In this document: one piece after another, positions 33,471 through 45,605 of the stretch
How positions within the stretch are numbered: position 1 is the first letter of the stretch
Layout of the letters: each line of letters opens with the position of its first letter
NCBI GenBank assembly: GCA_003008705.1
Contig: PDUO01000029.1
Span: 73,321 to 137,320 of the forward strand
DNA length: 64,000 nt
Reading direction: 5' to 3'
DNA from: Pezicula radicicola
Lineage: Eukaryota; Ascomycota; Leotiomycetes; Helotiales; Dermateaceae
The notes under the pieces: generated by a model
Told to the model about the DNA's origin: nothing
Database searches by the model: none
The model's input: only the letters and a program-made list of their open reading frames with translations
Program-made: the position numbers and the translations under genes

Positions 33471-36328
33471 TCATTCAAACTGTCCACCAATAAATGCATC
33501 CGAGTCGTTCCACTCGAAAACTTGTCCATTGGCAAGAGCATCAAGAGGATCGTTACACCAAGGCATCTGACCTTCAGCTGAGCCGTGTAATGCCGAAGTG
33601 TATGAAATCGGTGCACCACTAGGATTGAACTGAGGCCAAAATGGATAATTTGGTTGAACGGTTGGTGGCCCAGATATTGGTGAGGAATACATATTTTGAG
33701 GCCCTAGTGATAAATAGTTATTACTTCCAGGAGTTGGAGTTGAAATTGCAGGCATATTGTTGTTACTTGAATGAAGCTGTTGCTGGTGCGATTGTTCATA
33801 AGGTTGTCTAGTGGGTGGTAGGACTGCTGGATTTCTATACCGTGTAGGAAGTTCGAGAGCACTGCGTGTATCTGAAGAAGACTTTCGAACAGGGTTTGCA
33901 ACTTTTCCACTTCTACTATCTTGTGGGTTAGGTCGCATCTGAATTTCTCCAGATGTGGTAGCTTTACTACTGTTAATGTTGTCTACCATATCTCCGAATT
34001 TATTCATCACGCCTGCGAATCTTTCCATGGTTTTGGATTTGCGGGTGTTACCTACTGCAGTCCTTAATCTAGCGACTAGATCTTTTAAGGCTCTCTTTCG
34101 ACGTATTTCTTCGTCGATATATTTCAGTTCTGTGGATTGCTGAATCCATAATATGCGAAGTAGAAGTACCATTGCTGAAGAGTAGGCGTAGAATATATCG
34201 AGGCCTGATGTGCCGTTGAGAAGTGAGAATTCATCGAGAAGTAAGGTGAGTAAAGATATTTGGGCGGCTGAGGAAACACTTGTAGAAGTGAGAGATCTGG
34301 GTGAGTCGAATGTTTGTTCATCTGGTAAATGATTTGGGTTTTCGTGGTTCCCATCTGCAGCAGACCTGCTTGATGCTATCTCGACCAAAAGCATTGGACG
34401 TGTGACTAGCATCACGATATGATGACATTGAATGTGCAATAGTATTAGAGCACGTAACTGACGTGGATTTTGCCGGGACAATGAGAGTCAGAGTTGATCA
34501 AATGATAACCCGTCACTCGTGGTTCGTCTGGCATGAGTTGGTGATGTTATTTCCTGTAACTGGAGATGCAAGGGGAGGTTTTTCTTCCAGAGACTTAGCT
34601 CTTCTAATATTCCATGTATGGTAAGTGTCGCCTTATTTGGAGGCTCTATGGCAGACATCGATCCATTGCGTCTCTTTAAATCTCGTCTTGATGATGTGGC
34701 AGTTTCAGACTGATGGCGAAGGCCAACTAAACGTCTTGCAGATACCAGGATATGTTGAAGTTTTAAATTGTGCTCGACAAAATGGTCTCCCGCACCGGTA
34801 CCTCCATCTAATAGACCCTCAATTGGCACTCGGACTTCGACATCAGGATCTGTACTTCCACTTGGTCTACCAAGCGAAGAGCAGAGAAATTGGTCAAACG
34901 TGAATAGGGTGCACCAGACTCTTTTCCTGGTTTCCCGTTCAACAGGCCAAAATCTAGAATCTAGATCATTGTGTAATCCAAGAGCGAATCCCATTCGAGT
35001 GGCTGTTCCAGTAAGGTTCCATGCAGCATTACGATCCTTATTATTGTGGAGATATAAACAAAATAGAACTAGAGCTTGGATATTCGAAAGAATGCACTTA
35101 GTCGCTAGAACAGGTAGAAGCGAATGAGTTGCGGTGATAGACAGGCGCTGTACATGATCACAGTCGAATTTTGAAAGATTTTGGGACTTGGTTGTAGATA
35201 AGGAGCCAAAGACTAATATCATATGTAGGCAGGCAAGCCATCCATGCTCTAGTAGAGGTAGATGTTGACGATCGCGTGTTGTGGCTAAGAGTATAAAAGC
35301 TTCATACTCGTCTTGAAAAGTGGCTCTATGTAATAGAGGAAGATCATCATGACAATGATCAAAATAGGAGGCTATTAAAGCCTCCATTATCTCTCGAGGG
35401 GGGAGAAGTTTGAGTTGCTCATCAAGGTCCAGATAGTTTGTATTGTTGGACGCTGTTGAAAGTGGCGATGTTATACTGATAGTTTCTGCTAAACTACCAC
35501 CAACCTCTGCTTATTGGACAATGCTATCGCCTTCCTGACCTTCTGTTTCAAGGGCTTCGGCAATGTTGTCGCCCGTGAAGTTTAACCGAGCATTATCACG
35601 AGGATATTGGTCTTGCTGGTAAGAAGACACAAGTTCTCTTATTTCAGCAAAGAAAATCAGGCTTCCTGAAGGTCCAATATAATGCACACGTCCAGCTAGT
35701 TCTCGAACCAATGTTGGTGCACTGGATGACGTAGTCTGAGAAATAGCATCAGAATCAACCTCCAGTTCTTGACTCTGAGCCCTGATACTTTGTTCAGGCT
35801 TCTTACCCATACTTAAAGGGCTTGAATTTTCTTGCACTTTGACTAGTTCCTCTAGTCTTTTAGGAACACCAGTGGAGAGATCAGGCATTTCATAACCCTT
35901 CCTTGCTCCCAGGCGAAGAAGCTCCACAGCTGTTGTGGTTGGCTCATCTGGAAAAACGTTCTTCACTATAGCTTCCAAACAGCGGTATCTGTAATTGTAA
36001 GTTATTATGATAGGCGATAGGAATGAAGTCTTGCCTATCACTAAGATCTTCAACGTTACCATAGAACCGTGTTTTGGTCGGCGCGGTGCGCGTGCACTCC
36101 ACGCCAGTTCTCTGGCATGTCTGACATGTTTCACTCCCAGGAGAGCATACACATTTGCACCGTCGCTATGTGATATATTAGCCGTTCCAGCCAAGAGCAG
36201 TATCAGACTAAGACCGGATGATTCGCGCAGAGGATACCCACCTTCCTACAAAGATCGCAACTCTGTTGGCTGCGTTTCCTCTGTTCTTCTGGAACCCTTC
36301 GTCGCTTGGTAGTCGGTTCTTCCGCCAT
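33471..36328 (-). pseudogene. Zn2Cys6 transcription factor with two in-frame stops
   Basis: Exons are 36328-36242, 36165-36035 and 35988-33471; they total exactly 912 codons. The zinc cluster begins CDLCRKRRCKC and continues across the first intron (ETCQTCQRTGVEC). The second intron needs a GC donor (AG|GCAAGA), and splicing there gives NVEDLSDRYRCLEAIVK. The middle domain (RATFQDEYEAFILLATTRDR, RMGFALGLHNDLD, CSSLGRPSGSTDPDV) is well preserved. Two stops interrupt it: TAA at 35511-35513 and TGA at 34488-34490. Both have the same frame continuing on either side, and no intron of normal size with correct phase removes either. I infer a recent pseudogene; readthrough or sequencing error is possible. 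Confidence 0.75.
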
Positions 36329-37652
36329 GACTAATACACATCGCCGCGGGATATCAGTCCCTTGGGCCTTGAAGCACCACCAGTGGCGTGTATTAGACAA
36401 TGTGCTAACAGAAGACTTCGGCCGGAAGGACTCTCCAGGGCTAAAAGATAAGAAACACGATACAATTCCGTAAAAGTCAATTGTAGTAGGACGGAGGTGA
36501 CAGGTTTGAAAAGGGCATTTGTGGAGTTGGTGGTGGGGAGTGGCGGTGCGGGGACTGGCAAGTCGTAAGGACCGGCTACAAGCTTCCGGGAAGCTCGTCA
36601 ATGGGACTATCAAAGTCGACATTTTCAGGGATGCAAATCTGGTACGATTTCACATGTGAATATAAGATAAAATCTATCATTATGCTAGCGCAACTGAGTA
36701 TACTTATTTACATGGCTATAGTATTAGGACTACGCACCTTGGAGACACTAAAAGGTTTTGTTTAAGCGAGCTAGGGGAGGAAATACTTATCTCTTGAGGA
36801 CCCCTTTTGGACTATAACTAGGAACTACAGGTGTGCTCCTCGGGATACACTTGGGGCCTGAGGCTGATATCTTACTCTCCTATAGGAAATACTATTGCGG
36901 CTGGTTTTCCAGCTATTCATATCTTGGATAGAGCGAACAAATGAGATGAATATACGGTGGACGAAACATTAAGTGACTATCGCGTTGTTAGAAAATTTCT
37001 GAAGATGTTTTGAGTTGTATCAAACCCATAGCGATACTTATTATTTGGAAGACCAGGACAACTTTGAGATGATATAGATGGCGTTGTAGTTAGTACCTTA
37101 GAACTACTTCATACAGGTTGTTGAATTTCCAAACCCCTAATAATAGTACTTCTGTGCCTCTGTAGAGAATGCTGGCCATATTTCCTGATACATACAATTT
37201 GCAAAAGCTCCATTTTCCGCCACGTGTCTCACAAAGTTAAGTAGTTTCTATCTCGCCGACGGCATGACTCCTCGGTTCGACGGCGGGCGTGCGACATGCA
37301 ACAGATGGAAACACTGTAATTAAAAGCTCGTAGCATTTCAATAGCGCTTACTATCAAATTCAAACCCGATTGTTCCCGTAAGCGAGCATGTAGATTACCT
37401 CCAACCTCACCCGGAATCATGACTCCGCCGTAGGAGCATTGCCTCCGTCTGGTCAGCTGACGATAATTGCTTTTTGAAGCATACAATAAGGATAAGATCA
37501 GCGTCTCAAGATCTTTCTACCATAGATTTTGTTTTCAAATACCGACAATGTCAATAAGTGCAAAGTGATATAAGAAGTCACTTAATTGCATTGAGAGTTT
37601 GAATGCCTCTTTTACTCTAGAATAATCACTTTACAACATATCGAAATCTGTC
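36329..37652. other. Intergenic, nothing recognised
   Basis: The divergent space between the Zn2Cys6 gene and the FAD monooxygenase gene. AT-rich in the middle (about 36660-37200), with no family-like frame. Confidence 0.4.
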
Positions 37653-39038
37653 ATGCCGCCAGCAGTGAATCCGCTTGACATCCTCATCGTAGGTGCGGGG
37701 TTGGGTGGCCTTGCGGCTGGCCTTGCCTTTCAGACCGATGGGCATAATGTAACTATAATAGATTCAGTACCAGAGTTCGTCGAGGTAGGAAATATGATAC
37801 TTTCCATTCCTTATATATTCACTAAAGATATAATAGGCCGGTGCTGGTATTCGTATTCCACCAAATAGCTCACGGCTGCTTCTACGTTGGGGTGTAGATT
37901 TCGAAAAGATGAAAAAGTCAAGGGGTAATGGATATCACTTTGTTCGATGGGAAGATGGATCTACCATCACAAAGATTTCCTTTGATAAGATTGTTGAGAA
38001 TCATGGTGCACCGTATTATTTGGTCCATCGAGCCGATTTACATGCTGCGATTCTTGAAGCAGCTCTGAAAGCAGGTGTCAAGATTCACAATAAGCAGAGG
38101 GTTACAGAATATGACTTTGATGCTCCAAGTGCTACTACTTCGGATGGAAAGGTCTGGAAGGCAGATTTGGTAATCGGGGCTGATGGTGAGTGAGTTGGCT
38201 CTTTCAAGAGAGATAACTAGCTAATCGACATTTTGAAGGAATAAAATCTACAATAAGACCTCTCTTGACTGGCCAGCCAGATCGACCTCGAGATACAGGG
38301 GATGTTGCATATCGAATCTTGCTGCCAGGCAGAGAACTCTTAGCTGATCCTGAACTCTCCGACCTGATCACAGATCCAATGACCACGTCTTGGTGTGGAC
38401 CAGATGTTCACATCGTAGGTTATCCGGTCAGAAATGGCGAGTTATACAATATCGTCGTTTGTGCCAAGTCATTTAGCGAGACAACCGATGAGGTTTGGGT
38501 TGTCAAGGGCGACAACTCAGAACTCTATAATCGCTTCTCAAGTTGGGAACCACGGATTCGAAAGCTTTGTAAGCTTACAAAAGACTTTATGAAATGGCGG
38601 TTGTGTGACCTTCCTATTCTCACTCGATGGGTACATCCGTCAGGAAAGGCATGCTTGCTCGGTGACTCGTGTCATCCTATGCTTCCGTATTTAGCACAGG
38701 GTGCCGCACAGGCTGTTGAAGATGCAGCTGTGTTACGTCAATGTCTGGCAAGTGATAGTGATCTCAAGAGTTCATTGAAGAAGTACGAGGAGATTCGTTT
38801 GCCTAGGTCCTCTACTGTGCAAGCGAAGACGAGAGAGCATCAATATATTCTGCATATTGAGGATGGGGAGGAACAAGCTGAGAGAGATAATAAGATGGCT
38901 CGTAATGCGGATGAGAATCCGGTATTTTGGGGGTATGATGATAGGAGGAATTGGTTATTTAGCCATGATGCTGAGGTTTTGAGTAAAGGCGGTGCGAACT
39001 GGATGGAGGGAGTAGCTGCAGGTGTTAAAGCACACTGA
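37653..39038 (+). CDS. FAD-dependent monooxygenase, salicylate-hydroxylase-like
   Basis: Class A flavoprotein hydroxylase using NAD(P)H and O2, typically on aromatic acids; the precise substrate is unknown. Exons are 37653-37784, 37837-38185 and 38239-39038 (sum 427 codons, 426 aa). Seen: FAD-binding ILIVGAGLGGLAAGLAF at the N-terminus, AGAGIRIPPNSSRLLLRWG, RADLHAAILEAA, the DG motif ADLVIGADG (about residue 156) and the GD motif LLGDSCHPMLPYLAQGAAQA (about 299). There is no signal peptide or membrane anchor. It lies near an aldehyde dehydrogenase and a zinc alcohol dehydrogenase (42-45 kb), and the adjacent regulator gene is divergent, which suggests a former small catabolic cluster. Confidence 0.9.
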
Positions 39039-39282
39039 GTTGTGATAGACTTGTGTGTGAGAAGCGGCAATGCACGTATTGAGAGGTTAGATTAATATTA
39101 GTTTAATGAGAATCTAAGAATCAGGATTTGATACAATGTAGCCATAAGTCTGCGAACTCCCACTATTCCAATTTCATTCCATTAGATTGGTTTAAGTAAC
39201 ATATGTTTAGGATTTCATGGAATTATCTTTGACTAATTTCCATGCTAGAGGTGCCTTCTACAGTTCTAAGCTTAGTATTTTA

Positions 39283-40320
39283 TTACTTTTTGTTCAATCC
39301 ATCTACTGTCACCAAGTGCACACGTAAATTCTTCCTAAGAAGACGACCCATGCTAAGATAGCCCGTATTGCCTTCTTTGAGATATGATTCAAAATGCCTA
39401 AAAAGTAGTTCCACACTTCTAGAACGACTCTTCACTTGCTTAAGATTAATGTTATTGTAAATGTAACACTCTCGATTATTATCAGCGTCTTTCGAACCAG
39501 AAGCAGAATTGACACTCGCTGACGGCATTGTAGGCCTAGAGTAAACAAGGGATACTCTATCGAGCTTCGGAAATGCCCAGATGAAGTCCGAATGGAAGTC
39601 CATCTCCGAAGGATGGTGGTTATTTCGTTGAGTTTCTCGGAAGATCATTTTACTCTCCTCTGACGGGAGGTTGCCGTACCATAGATGAGAGGTTATAGCC
39701 AACTGCTTTACGCTCCTCGTAAAAAAAGGTGGGTGGCGTAAAGGCCAGCATGGATCTGAACGAGACGCATGAAATTCATGCCTATAATCCGATTCTTTGA
39801 CATGGTAATCTAGCAATAAAGTATCTGTTTCGAAGTTAAACCAACGACTTTGTTTTATGTGCTTGTTTTTATGAATTATTCCCGCAGAAATTACTTCGTG
39901 GCTTTTTAACGTCGAAAAGTGCTTCCTGCTCCAGAATCGGGCCTCTTGGCATACTGAAGGTACCGGATTTGGGACTGTCTTAAATGACCAATATCCACTA
40001 CATATGTGAGGGGTATCGGAATATAAAAAGTACTCGCTCCATCTTGTGTGTGGTTGAATGACTTTGTATGCGAGGACGTGAACGCGCGGTTGTAAAGAGA
40101 CCTTGATGGAGTGCTGCCATATAAGATCCCGCAGTTCCTTCGGCAGATCCGGGAAACGGTGGAATGTGTTATACTTTTCGAGTGAGGAAGGTTTCGGTGG
40201 GGTTTCAAACGCTTTTGTTGGTGGTGGAGGCTGCTTATGTCTGCTTTGGTGGTTATGATCACATCCACAGTTCACCTCAAGAGAAGAACTTGAAGAACTT
40301 GAAGAAATTGAAGAAGGCAT
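39283..40320 (-). CDS. 2EXR-domain protein with poly-Ser leader
   Basis: One exon. The frame is open further upstream, but the first ATG is at 40320, giving 345 aa. The N-terminus has a run of serines and a His/Cys-containing patch (EVNCGCDHNHQSRHK). The 2EXR core begins FHRFPDLPKELRDLIWQHSI with RVHVL and later PSVCQEARFWSRKHF. The family is fungal and of unknown function. The serine tract corresponds to imperfect GAAGAACTT-type DNA repeats and may vary in length. It is convergent with the monooxygenase gene, 244 bp apart. Confidence 0.85.
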   Translation of the reverse strand: MPSSISSSSSSSSLEVNCGCDHNHQSRHKQPPPPTKAFETPPKPSSLEKYNTFHRFPDLPKELRDLIWQHSIKVSLQPRVHVLAYKVIQPHTRWSEYFLYSDTPHICSGYWSFKTVPNPVPSVCQEARFWSRKHFSTLKSHEVISAGIIHKNKHIKQSRWFNFETDTLLLDYHVKESDYRHEFHASRSDPCWPLRHPPFFTRSVKQLAITSHLWYGNLPSEESKMIFRETQRNNHHPSEMDFHSDFIWAFPKLDRVSLVYSRPTMPSASVNSASGSKDADNNRECYIYNNINLKQVKSRSRSVELLFRHFESYLKEGNTGYLSMGRLLRKNLRVHLVTVDGLNKK

Positions 40321-40942
40321 ATGTTCTGTAATAAGCTCTTCTGGGATGCCTGCCACTTTGTAGGTCGTGCAGCTAGTACAGCAAATATCGTATGGTAGAA
40401 TGTTGTGAACTTGAAATTACAAGATATAGTTCGCCGTGTGTGAGATAAGGACGAGAAAGAAGTAATTGAAATTGCAGATATGGATTTAGAGTAGACATCG
40501 CCTTTTATGGCCTTTGTGTGGAAGCTAGACACCCATCGTTGGGTATGTAGGGAAGCACCTTATTTGACTAGCTCGCTTAGGAAGGAGTTCGTCCTCGCTA
40601 GTCCTCAGTGTATGGAGCCTATAGCTCTCGCAGGCTTGTCCTGCTCTTTTTTTAATACCAACAAGAAAGAAACATGCTTATGGATAAATATCACAAGGTA
40701 TCCCAGGGCTGAATACCTCTATAGCATAAAATGCTCATTTGAGTAAATGTAACTTAAGATATTTAATTAGCATCATGAACCATACTGTATCAAGGGACAG
40801 GAAGCTAGTGGGGCGCTATGCCGAAAAGGGCAACGCTCCACCCGAAGCTCAAGGTGTCTTGGCATCAACTCGATCCGTCCTGAGCAATCATTATTGAACA
40901 TTTTCAGGTTCATTCCCACCCAGGCACATCATCATCCCAGAT
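40321..40942. other. Intergenic (divergent promoters)
   Basis: The space between the 2EXR start and the start of the small membrane protein gene. No element was identified. Confidence 0.3.
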
Positions 40943-41317
40943 ATGCCCTCCCTCCTCCCACGTATATTACGCTCGCTCACATCTCATCAATGGCTGTGTA
41001 TCCGCACGGCTTCGACGTTACCAACAAAACCTATTCCTCGAGTTCTTCCTCCCCATCAAGCTGTCCGGGTTCTCCGACGGAACTTCCACAACCGTACACG
41101 CACTTGCTCGGCCCTCTCACCAAGAATCACCTCTCGCGTAATCCGCCGCAATGTCTACGACAAATACTATGATTCTGCTGGTCGGAGACGCAAGGACAAG
41201 AATTCTGGGGATGAGGATGAGGAGAAGTACCCGATGAACTGGCTCGGAATAGCCATTCCAATCCTACTCCTCACACCCTTAGTCTATTTTACAAAAGACT
41301 CGACTGAAGAGATCTGA
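40943..41317 (+). CDS. Small protein with mitochondrial-type presequence and one membrane segment
   Basis: 124 aa from ATG 40943, single exon. The first 70 residues are rich in Arg, Ser, Thr and Leu and contain almost no acidic residues (for example VLRRNFHNRTRTCSALSPR), as expected of a mitochondrial targeting sequence. A charged KDKNSGDEDEEKYP segment is followed by one hydrophobic helix NWLGIAIPILLLTPLVYF and a short acidic tail. I infer an inner-membrane single-span protein. No family is recognised with certainty. Composition and architecture argue for a real gene. Confidence 0.65.
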   Translation: MPSLLPRILRSLTSHQWLCIRTASTLPTKPIPRVLPPHQAVRVLRRNFHNRTRTCSALSPRITSRVIRRNVYDKYYDSAGRRRKDKNSGDEDEEKYPMNWLGIAIPILLLTPLVYFTKDSTEEI

Positions 41318-42106
41318 ATTGATTTCTTCAAAGACACCGGCTTTCGTAGCAGCTCCAGCAGACCTACGATTCTTCTTCCAGTTCCCAATTTGTCGACTCC
41401 AGACAATGCCTACTATAAATAGTGAATGGTACCGAGAGGGAGAGGTAGGCATACTCGGTGTGGGGATGGACATTCTCTATGCGAATACGGATTCTCCGTG
41501 CTTGGAATGCTAGGCTAGCGACTGCGGCAATGTGCTTAGTATATGGAGGGTCCGTTAGTGATGATGGAAAGAATAGCCCTCGATATTACTTACAAGTCCA
41601 CCACATCCATCTCGATGTAATTACCAACTACATCGTCCACCAGGCTACGATGAGGAAGATATGAAGGAGCAGCAATGATAATTTGCGGTCAGTTTGACAG
41701 CCCTTTCAATTGTGTTCACTCTGCCCTGGGGCTGGTTCCATGAATGAATTGACTGTATGGACGAGAGGTTCATCCTCGCCAACCTCAATATCAGTAGCGT
41801 AGCACATCGGAGAACAAACCCATAGACTATTTCGAATATGCAAGAGTTGGCATTACCATGTCTACCCCCTGTTCGGATGCTTGTCTCCGCTGCAACTCAG
41901 CTGCAAAGTGACATTTACCCCGCGTCACTACCCCTCCATGGCGACGTTAATATCCGCACTGCAAACATTCCATAGTCCAGCTCAATGAGTCCGGCAAAAA
42001 TTGAAGGCTACTGTTTGAATCTCAATCTCGAACAATACTTTTGGCGACTGCCTTGTTGCCTTGTTAAGCCTACGAATGCTACAGGACCACCAGAGAATTT
42101 GAGAAA
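41318..42106. other. Intergenic
   Basis: Nothing recognised. It includes the promoter of the aldehyde dehydrogenase gene. Confidence 0.3.
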
Positions 42107-43679
42107 ATGAGTGACACCAAAGCTAATGGAGCCTCCAACCCTACGAGGCTATCAGAACCACAATATCTTTTTATCAATGGCAAAAGCGTACCCTCTTCTG
42201 AGGGAACCACTTTCCCAGTGTCTAACCCTATGACGGGGAAAGACATATATGAATGTTCTTCTGCTAGCGTTGACGATTACAAGAACGCAATCGTAGTAGC
42301 AAATAAAGCATTTCAGACTTGGTCTCGTACGCCACCCTCAGCACGACGTGGGATCTTTCTAAAAGCCGCCGGAATTCTTGAATCATATGCGGCAGACAGC
42401 ACAGATGCAGCAGATATTCTATCAGCCGAAGTGTCCGCTACAAAAAGCTGGGTGCAGTTAAATCTCAAGGCTTCTGCAGGTTTCATGAGGGATGTCGCAG
42501 GCTTGGTTTCACACATTAAGGGTGAGATCATTCAAGCAGATAGACCGGGGACGACGATTATGGTGTTGAGAGAGGCAGTTGGAGTTGTCTTCGCGATAAG
42601 CCCTTGGAATGCGCCTGTAAGAGTTTCCTCTTCCAAGAACGACTACAAGTACTTACTTTGTACAGGTAAATCTAACTGCAAGAGCAATTGCAGCTCCTTT
42701 AATCTGTGGCAATACTGTCGTTCTTAAACCATCTGAGTTTTCACCAAAATCACAGTACATAATGGTCCGAGCCCTCACCCAGGCCGGACTTCCTCCTGGA
42801 TGCTTGAACTTCCTACCTACACGACCTTCTGATGCCGCACTCGTTACTGAGATGGCAGTGAAACATCCAATGGTTCGCCGAGTCAATTTTACTGGCAGTG
42901 ATAGAGTCGGTACAATCATCGCGGGTTGGGCTGCCAGCGTTCTTAAGCAATGCGTCTTGGAGCTTGGCGGGAAAGCGCCAGTGCTTGTTCTCGAAGATGC
43001 CAATATCAAGGATGCGGTCGAAGCAGTGGTCTTTGGTGCACTCAGCAACAATGGTCAGATTTGTATGAGCACAGAACGTGTTATTGTGCATAATAAGCTC
43101 GCCGACGAGTTTAAGAAAGCTTTGCTGTCGAAGACAAAAACCATCAAGTGTGGGAACCATCACGACCAGCCCGATGTGGCTCTCAGTGGTCTATACACCC
43201 CTTCCAGCGCCACGAGAATTCTGGGTCTAGTCAGGAGTGCTATCTCTGATGGTGCAAAGCTGCTTACTGGCGACCTGGATACTCAAGGTCCAAATAGAAC
43301 AATTTTGAGTCCTCATATCCTTGATAAGGTAACTATGAATATGGATATCTCAAATGAAGAAACGTTTGGGCCCATTATTTGCCTCTACGAAGTTTCTTCT
43401 GATGAGGAAGCCATTGAAGTCGCCAACGCTAGCGAATTTTCGCTCTGCGCTAGTATTTTCTCACAAGATGTGATGCGTGCTATGGACGTCGCTAAGCGGG
43501 TTCGGGCTGGGAGTGTTCATGTCAATGGACCTACTGTTTATATCGAACCACCCTTACCCAATGGCGGGACTGGGGGACGAAGTGGATATGGTCGATTTGG
43601 AGGTATGGCTGGCGTGGAGGAGTTCACCGAGAGGAAGATATTGACTCTGGCGCAGTCAGGCATGACATATCCTTTCTAA
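42107..43679 (+). CDS. Aldehyde dehydrogenase (salicylaldehyde/vanillin dehydrogenase type)
   Basis: NAD(P)+-dependent oxidation of an aldehyde to an acid. Exons are 42107-42616 and 42666-43679 (sum 508 codons, 507 aa). The intron sits within the conserved SPWNAPVNLTARAIA block. Seen: NTVVLKPSEFSP, FTGSDRVG, catalytic Glu in LELGGKAPVLVLEDA (about residue 269), catalytic Cys in NNGQICMSTERV (about 302), EETFGPIICLYE and the C-terminal GGRSGYGRFGG. The resemblance to aromatic-aldehyde dehydrogenases is a judgement from the SPWNAP and GYGRFGG blocks. It is convergent with the zinc alcohol dehydrogenase, so the two could interconvert alcohol, aldehyde and acid (inference). Confidence 0.9.
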
Positions 43680-43907
43680 GGTAGATGCATGCAACTGGAG
43701 AACATATCTTCATGGACCCTGGGAAGATGCACGATGAACTGAATGAAGAAAACCATTACGTGAAAGTTGGTTGCTCTATATCAAAACTTTTGGACACTAT
43801 GTGCAGATGAAAAGATATTCACCAGCCTAGGCGATCATCATTTCGATATTTCTTCTGAATGTTTTCAAGTTCTCAGTCATACAACGAATTACTTAGGAAA
43901 ACCGATT

Positions 43908-45026
43908 CTACTCCAACTTGATCACGATTCTGCCCTCTACACTCCCACTTTCAATTTCATCCAAAGCCTGCGAGACTTCCCCCAAACCCCTTTCTACAAT
44001 ATGTGGCCTTATCTGCTTTCTGTCTAGGAAGCCCAAAGCTTCCTCTGTATCTTGCAGCGTCCCAGTAGAGGTCCCAATGATCTTGATACCTTTAGCAATG
44101 AAGTCTTCAGGCAACACTGGAATCGGCGATGGCTTCGGCGGAAGGCCAATGCAAACAAGAGTCCCGGCTCGGCGTAGATATTTTACTGCATCGGCATATG
44201 CTCGCCCAGAAGAAGCGCAGATCAACGCACCATGTGCGCCTCCTTCCGTGATCTTGATAGCCTCAGCAACGACATCCTCGGTTTCCTTGAAGTCAATATA
44301 TGCTACTGCTCCGAGCCTCAAACAGATATCTCGTTTCCCCGCATCCAGTGCAAGTGGATGTAAGCCCATCACTGTCGCATATTGAATTGCCAGATGGCCA
44401 AGTCCACCTCCAGCTCCAGCTATTGCTACCCAGGTCCCTTGTCGAAGACCAGCAATTTTGAGGGCTTTATAGACAGTGACACCTGCGCACAAAATTGGCG
44501 CTGCCTCTGCGTCAATAACACCGTCCGGGAGCCTTACAAGATATGCGGAATCGGCGAGTGCTATATAGAAGGTTAGGTATATATTAAAAGGAGAGAAGGT
44601 CTTCACAGCGCTACCGTATTGAGCGAAACATCCCTCGACGTCCCTCCCACTGACTTTCCTGTTGGGACAGAGATTCTCGTGACCTGTGGTACAGGGCTCG
44701 CATTGTTTGCACACTCTATGTAACCAGCGAACTGCAACACGGTCTCCAATTTTCCAGATGCTGGCATCAACATCAGGGCCGAGAGAAGCAATTGTTCCTG
44801 CTCCTTCGTGCCCACCGATTGCAACCGTTGGCTGCAGGTAAGGGAGATCACGGCGTGCAAGATGGAGGTCTGATGCGCAGACTCCTGCGTAGTTTATTTT
44901 GACTAAGACTTGACTCGATGTTGGTATTGGCGTTTCGCGTTCAGTCTTCGAGATGACCATTGTGTTTGCATCTTGAACAGCAGCAAAAGATTTTGAGGGG
45001 ACGGAGCTAGGTGTTGCTGATGGCAT
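43908..45026 (-). CDS. Zinc-dependent alcohol dehydrogenase (ADH1-like MDR)
   Basis: Exons are 45026-44615 and 44560-43908. The unspliced frame stays open (372 aa), but removing a 54-nt intron (GTAGCG...TATATAG, with a CTAAC branch site) restores the family sequence CFAQYALADSAYLVRLP and gives 354 aa. Seen: catalytic zinc region AGVCASDLHLARRDLP, GGHEGAGTI, structural cysteines CKQCEPCTTGHENLC, and the NAD-binding stretch VAIAGAGGGLGHLAIQYA. Substrates are small alcohols or aldehydes; the natural one is unknown. Intact, with 228 bp to the convergent aldehyde dehydrogenase. Confidence 0.9.
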   Translation of the reverse strand: MPSATPSSVPSKSFAAVQDANTMVISKTERETPIPTSSQVLVKINYAGVCASDLHLARRDLPYLQPTVAIGGHEGAGTIASLGPDVDASIWKIGDRVAVRWLHRVCKQCEPCTTGHENLCPNRKVSGRDVEGCFAQYGSAVKTFSPFNIYLTFYIALADSAYLVRLPDGVIDAEAAPILCAGVTVYKALKIAGLRQGTWVAIAGAGGGLGHLAIQYATVMGLHPLALDAGKRDICLRLGAVAYIDFKETEDVVAEAIKITEGGAHGALICASSGRAYADAVKYLRRAGTLVCIGLPPKPSPIPVLPEDFIAKGIKIIGTSTGTLQDTEEALGFLDRKQIRPHIVERGLGEVSQALDEIESGSVEGRIVIKLE

Positions 45027-45605
45027 GGTGACTTACTGACCCAAAATCAAAAGACAGAAGTGTAGCGTTCGCGTGATGGGAGCACTTGTTCTTCAACTTA
45101 CTTTTGTACGCGATAGATGTGAGTGGAGTGCTTAAGACCTTCAACGGAAACAACACTCCGATGATGCAAGTGGACCTTTCGGACGAAATCGAGGCCAGGG
45201 AACACTGTACTGTGCAGGATCTGCGTGTACAGAATAATGAACGTATGAAAGTAGCAGAAAACTGGAAGTAAAGATGTGACGTTATAGCCCCGCCCGGAAC
45301 TCCCTGCCTACCGTACCGTATAGCTTCCCCAGAAGTCATACCCTGGCAAAGCCACCAAGAAACACCCCTCTTTCGACGGAAATAATTCGTTGAAGGCTAC
45401 CGAAGCTGTGGGAGACATATATCCGGCCACGTGAAATGCACAACATCCAATGTAGCTACACTAACAACCTCCGGGGTTGCACTGCAACATAGCCACTGTT
45501 GATATAAATAAGAGATCAGTATAAAGAGTGCGATGCACAGTCTTTTTGCATTCTTTTTGGCTCCTTTTTTCCACGTTTTGCTACTTTCTAAAGGCATTGT
45601 CCAAA
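45027..45605. other. Intergenic (divergent promoters)
   Basis: The space between the alcohol dehydrogenase start and the MFS transporter start. No specific element was recognised. Confidence 0.3.

Noticed and set aside
44561..44614. Alcohol dehydrogenase with an 18-residue insertion (frame stays open)
   Set aside because: The segment has GT...AG ends and a CTAAC branch site, and removing it restores the family sequence, so it is an intron.
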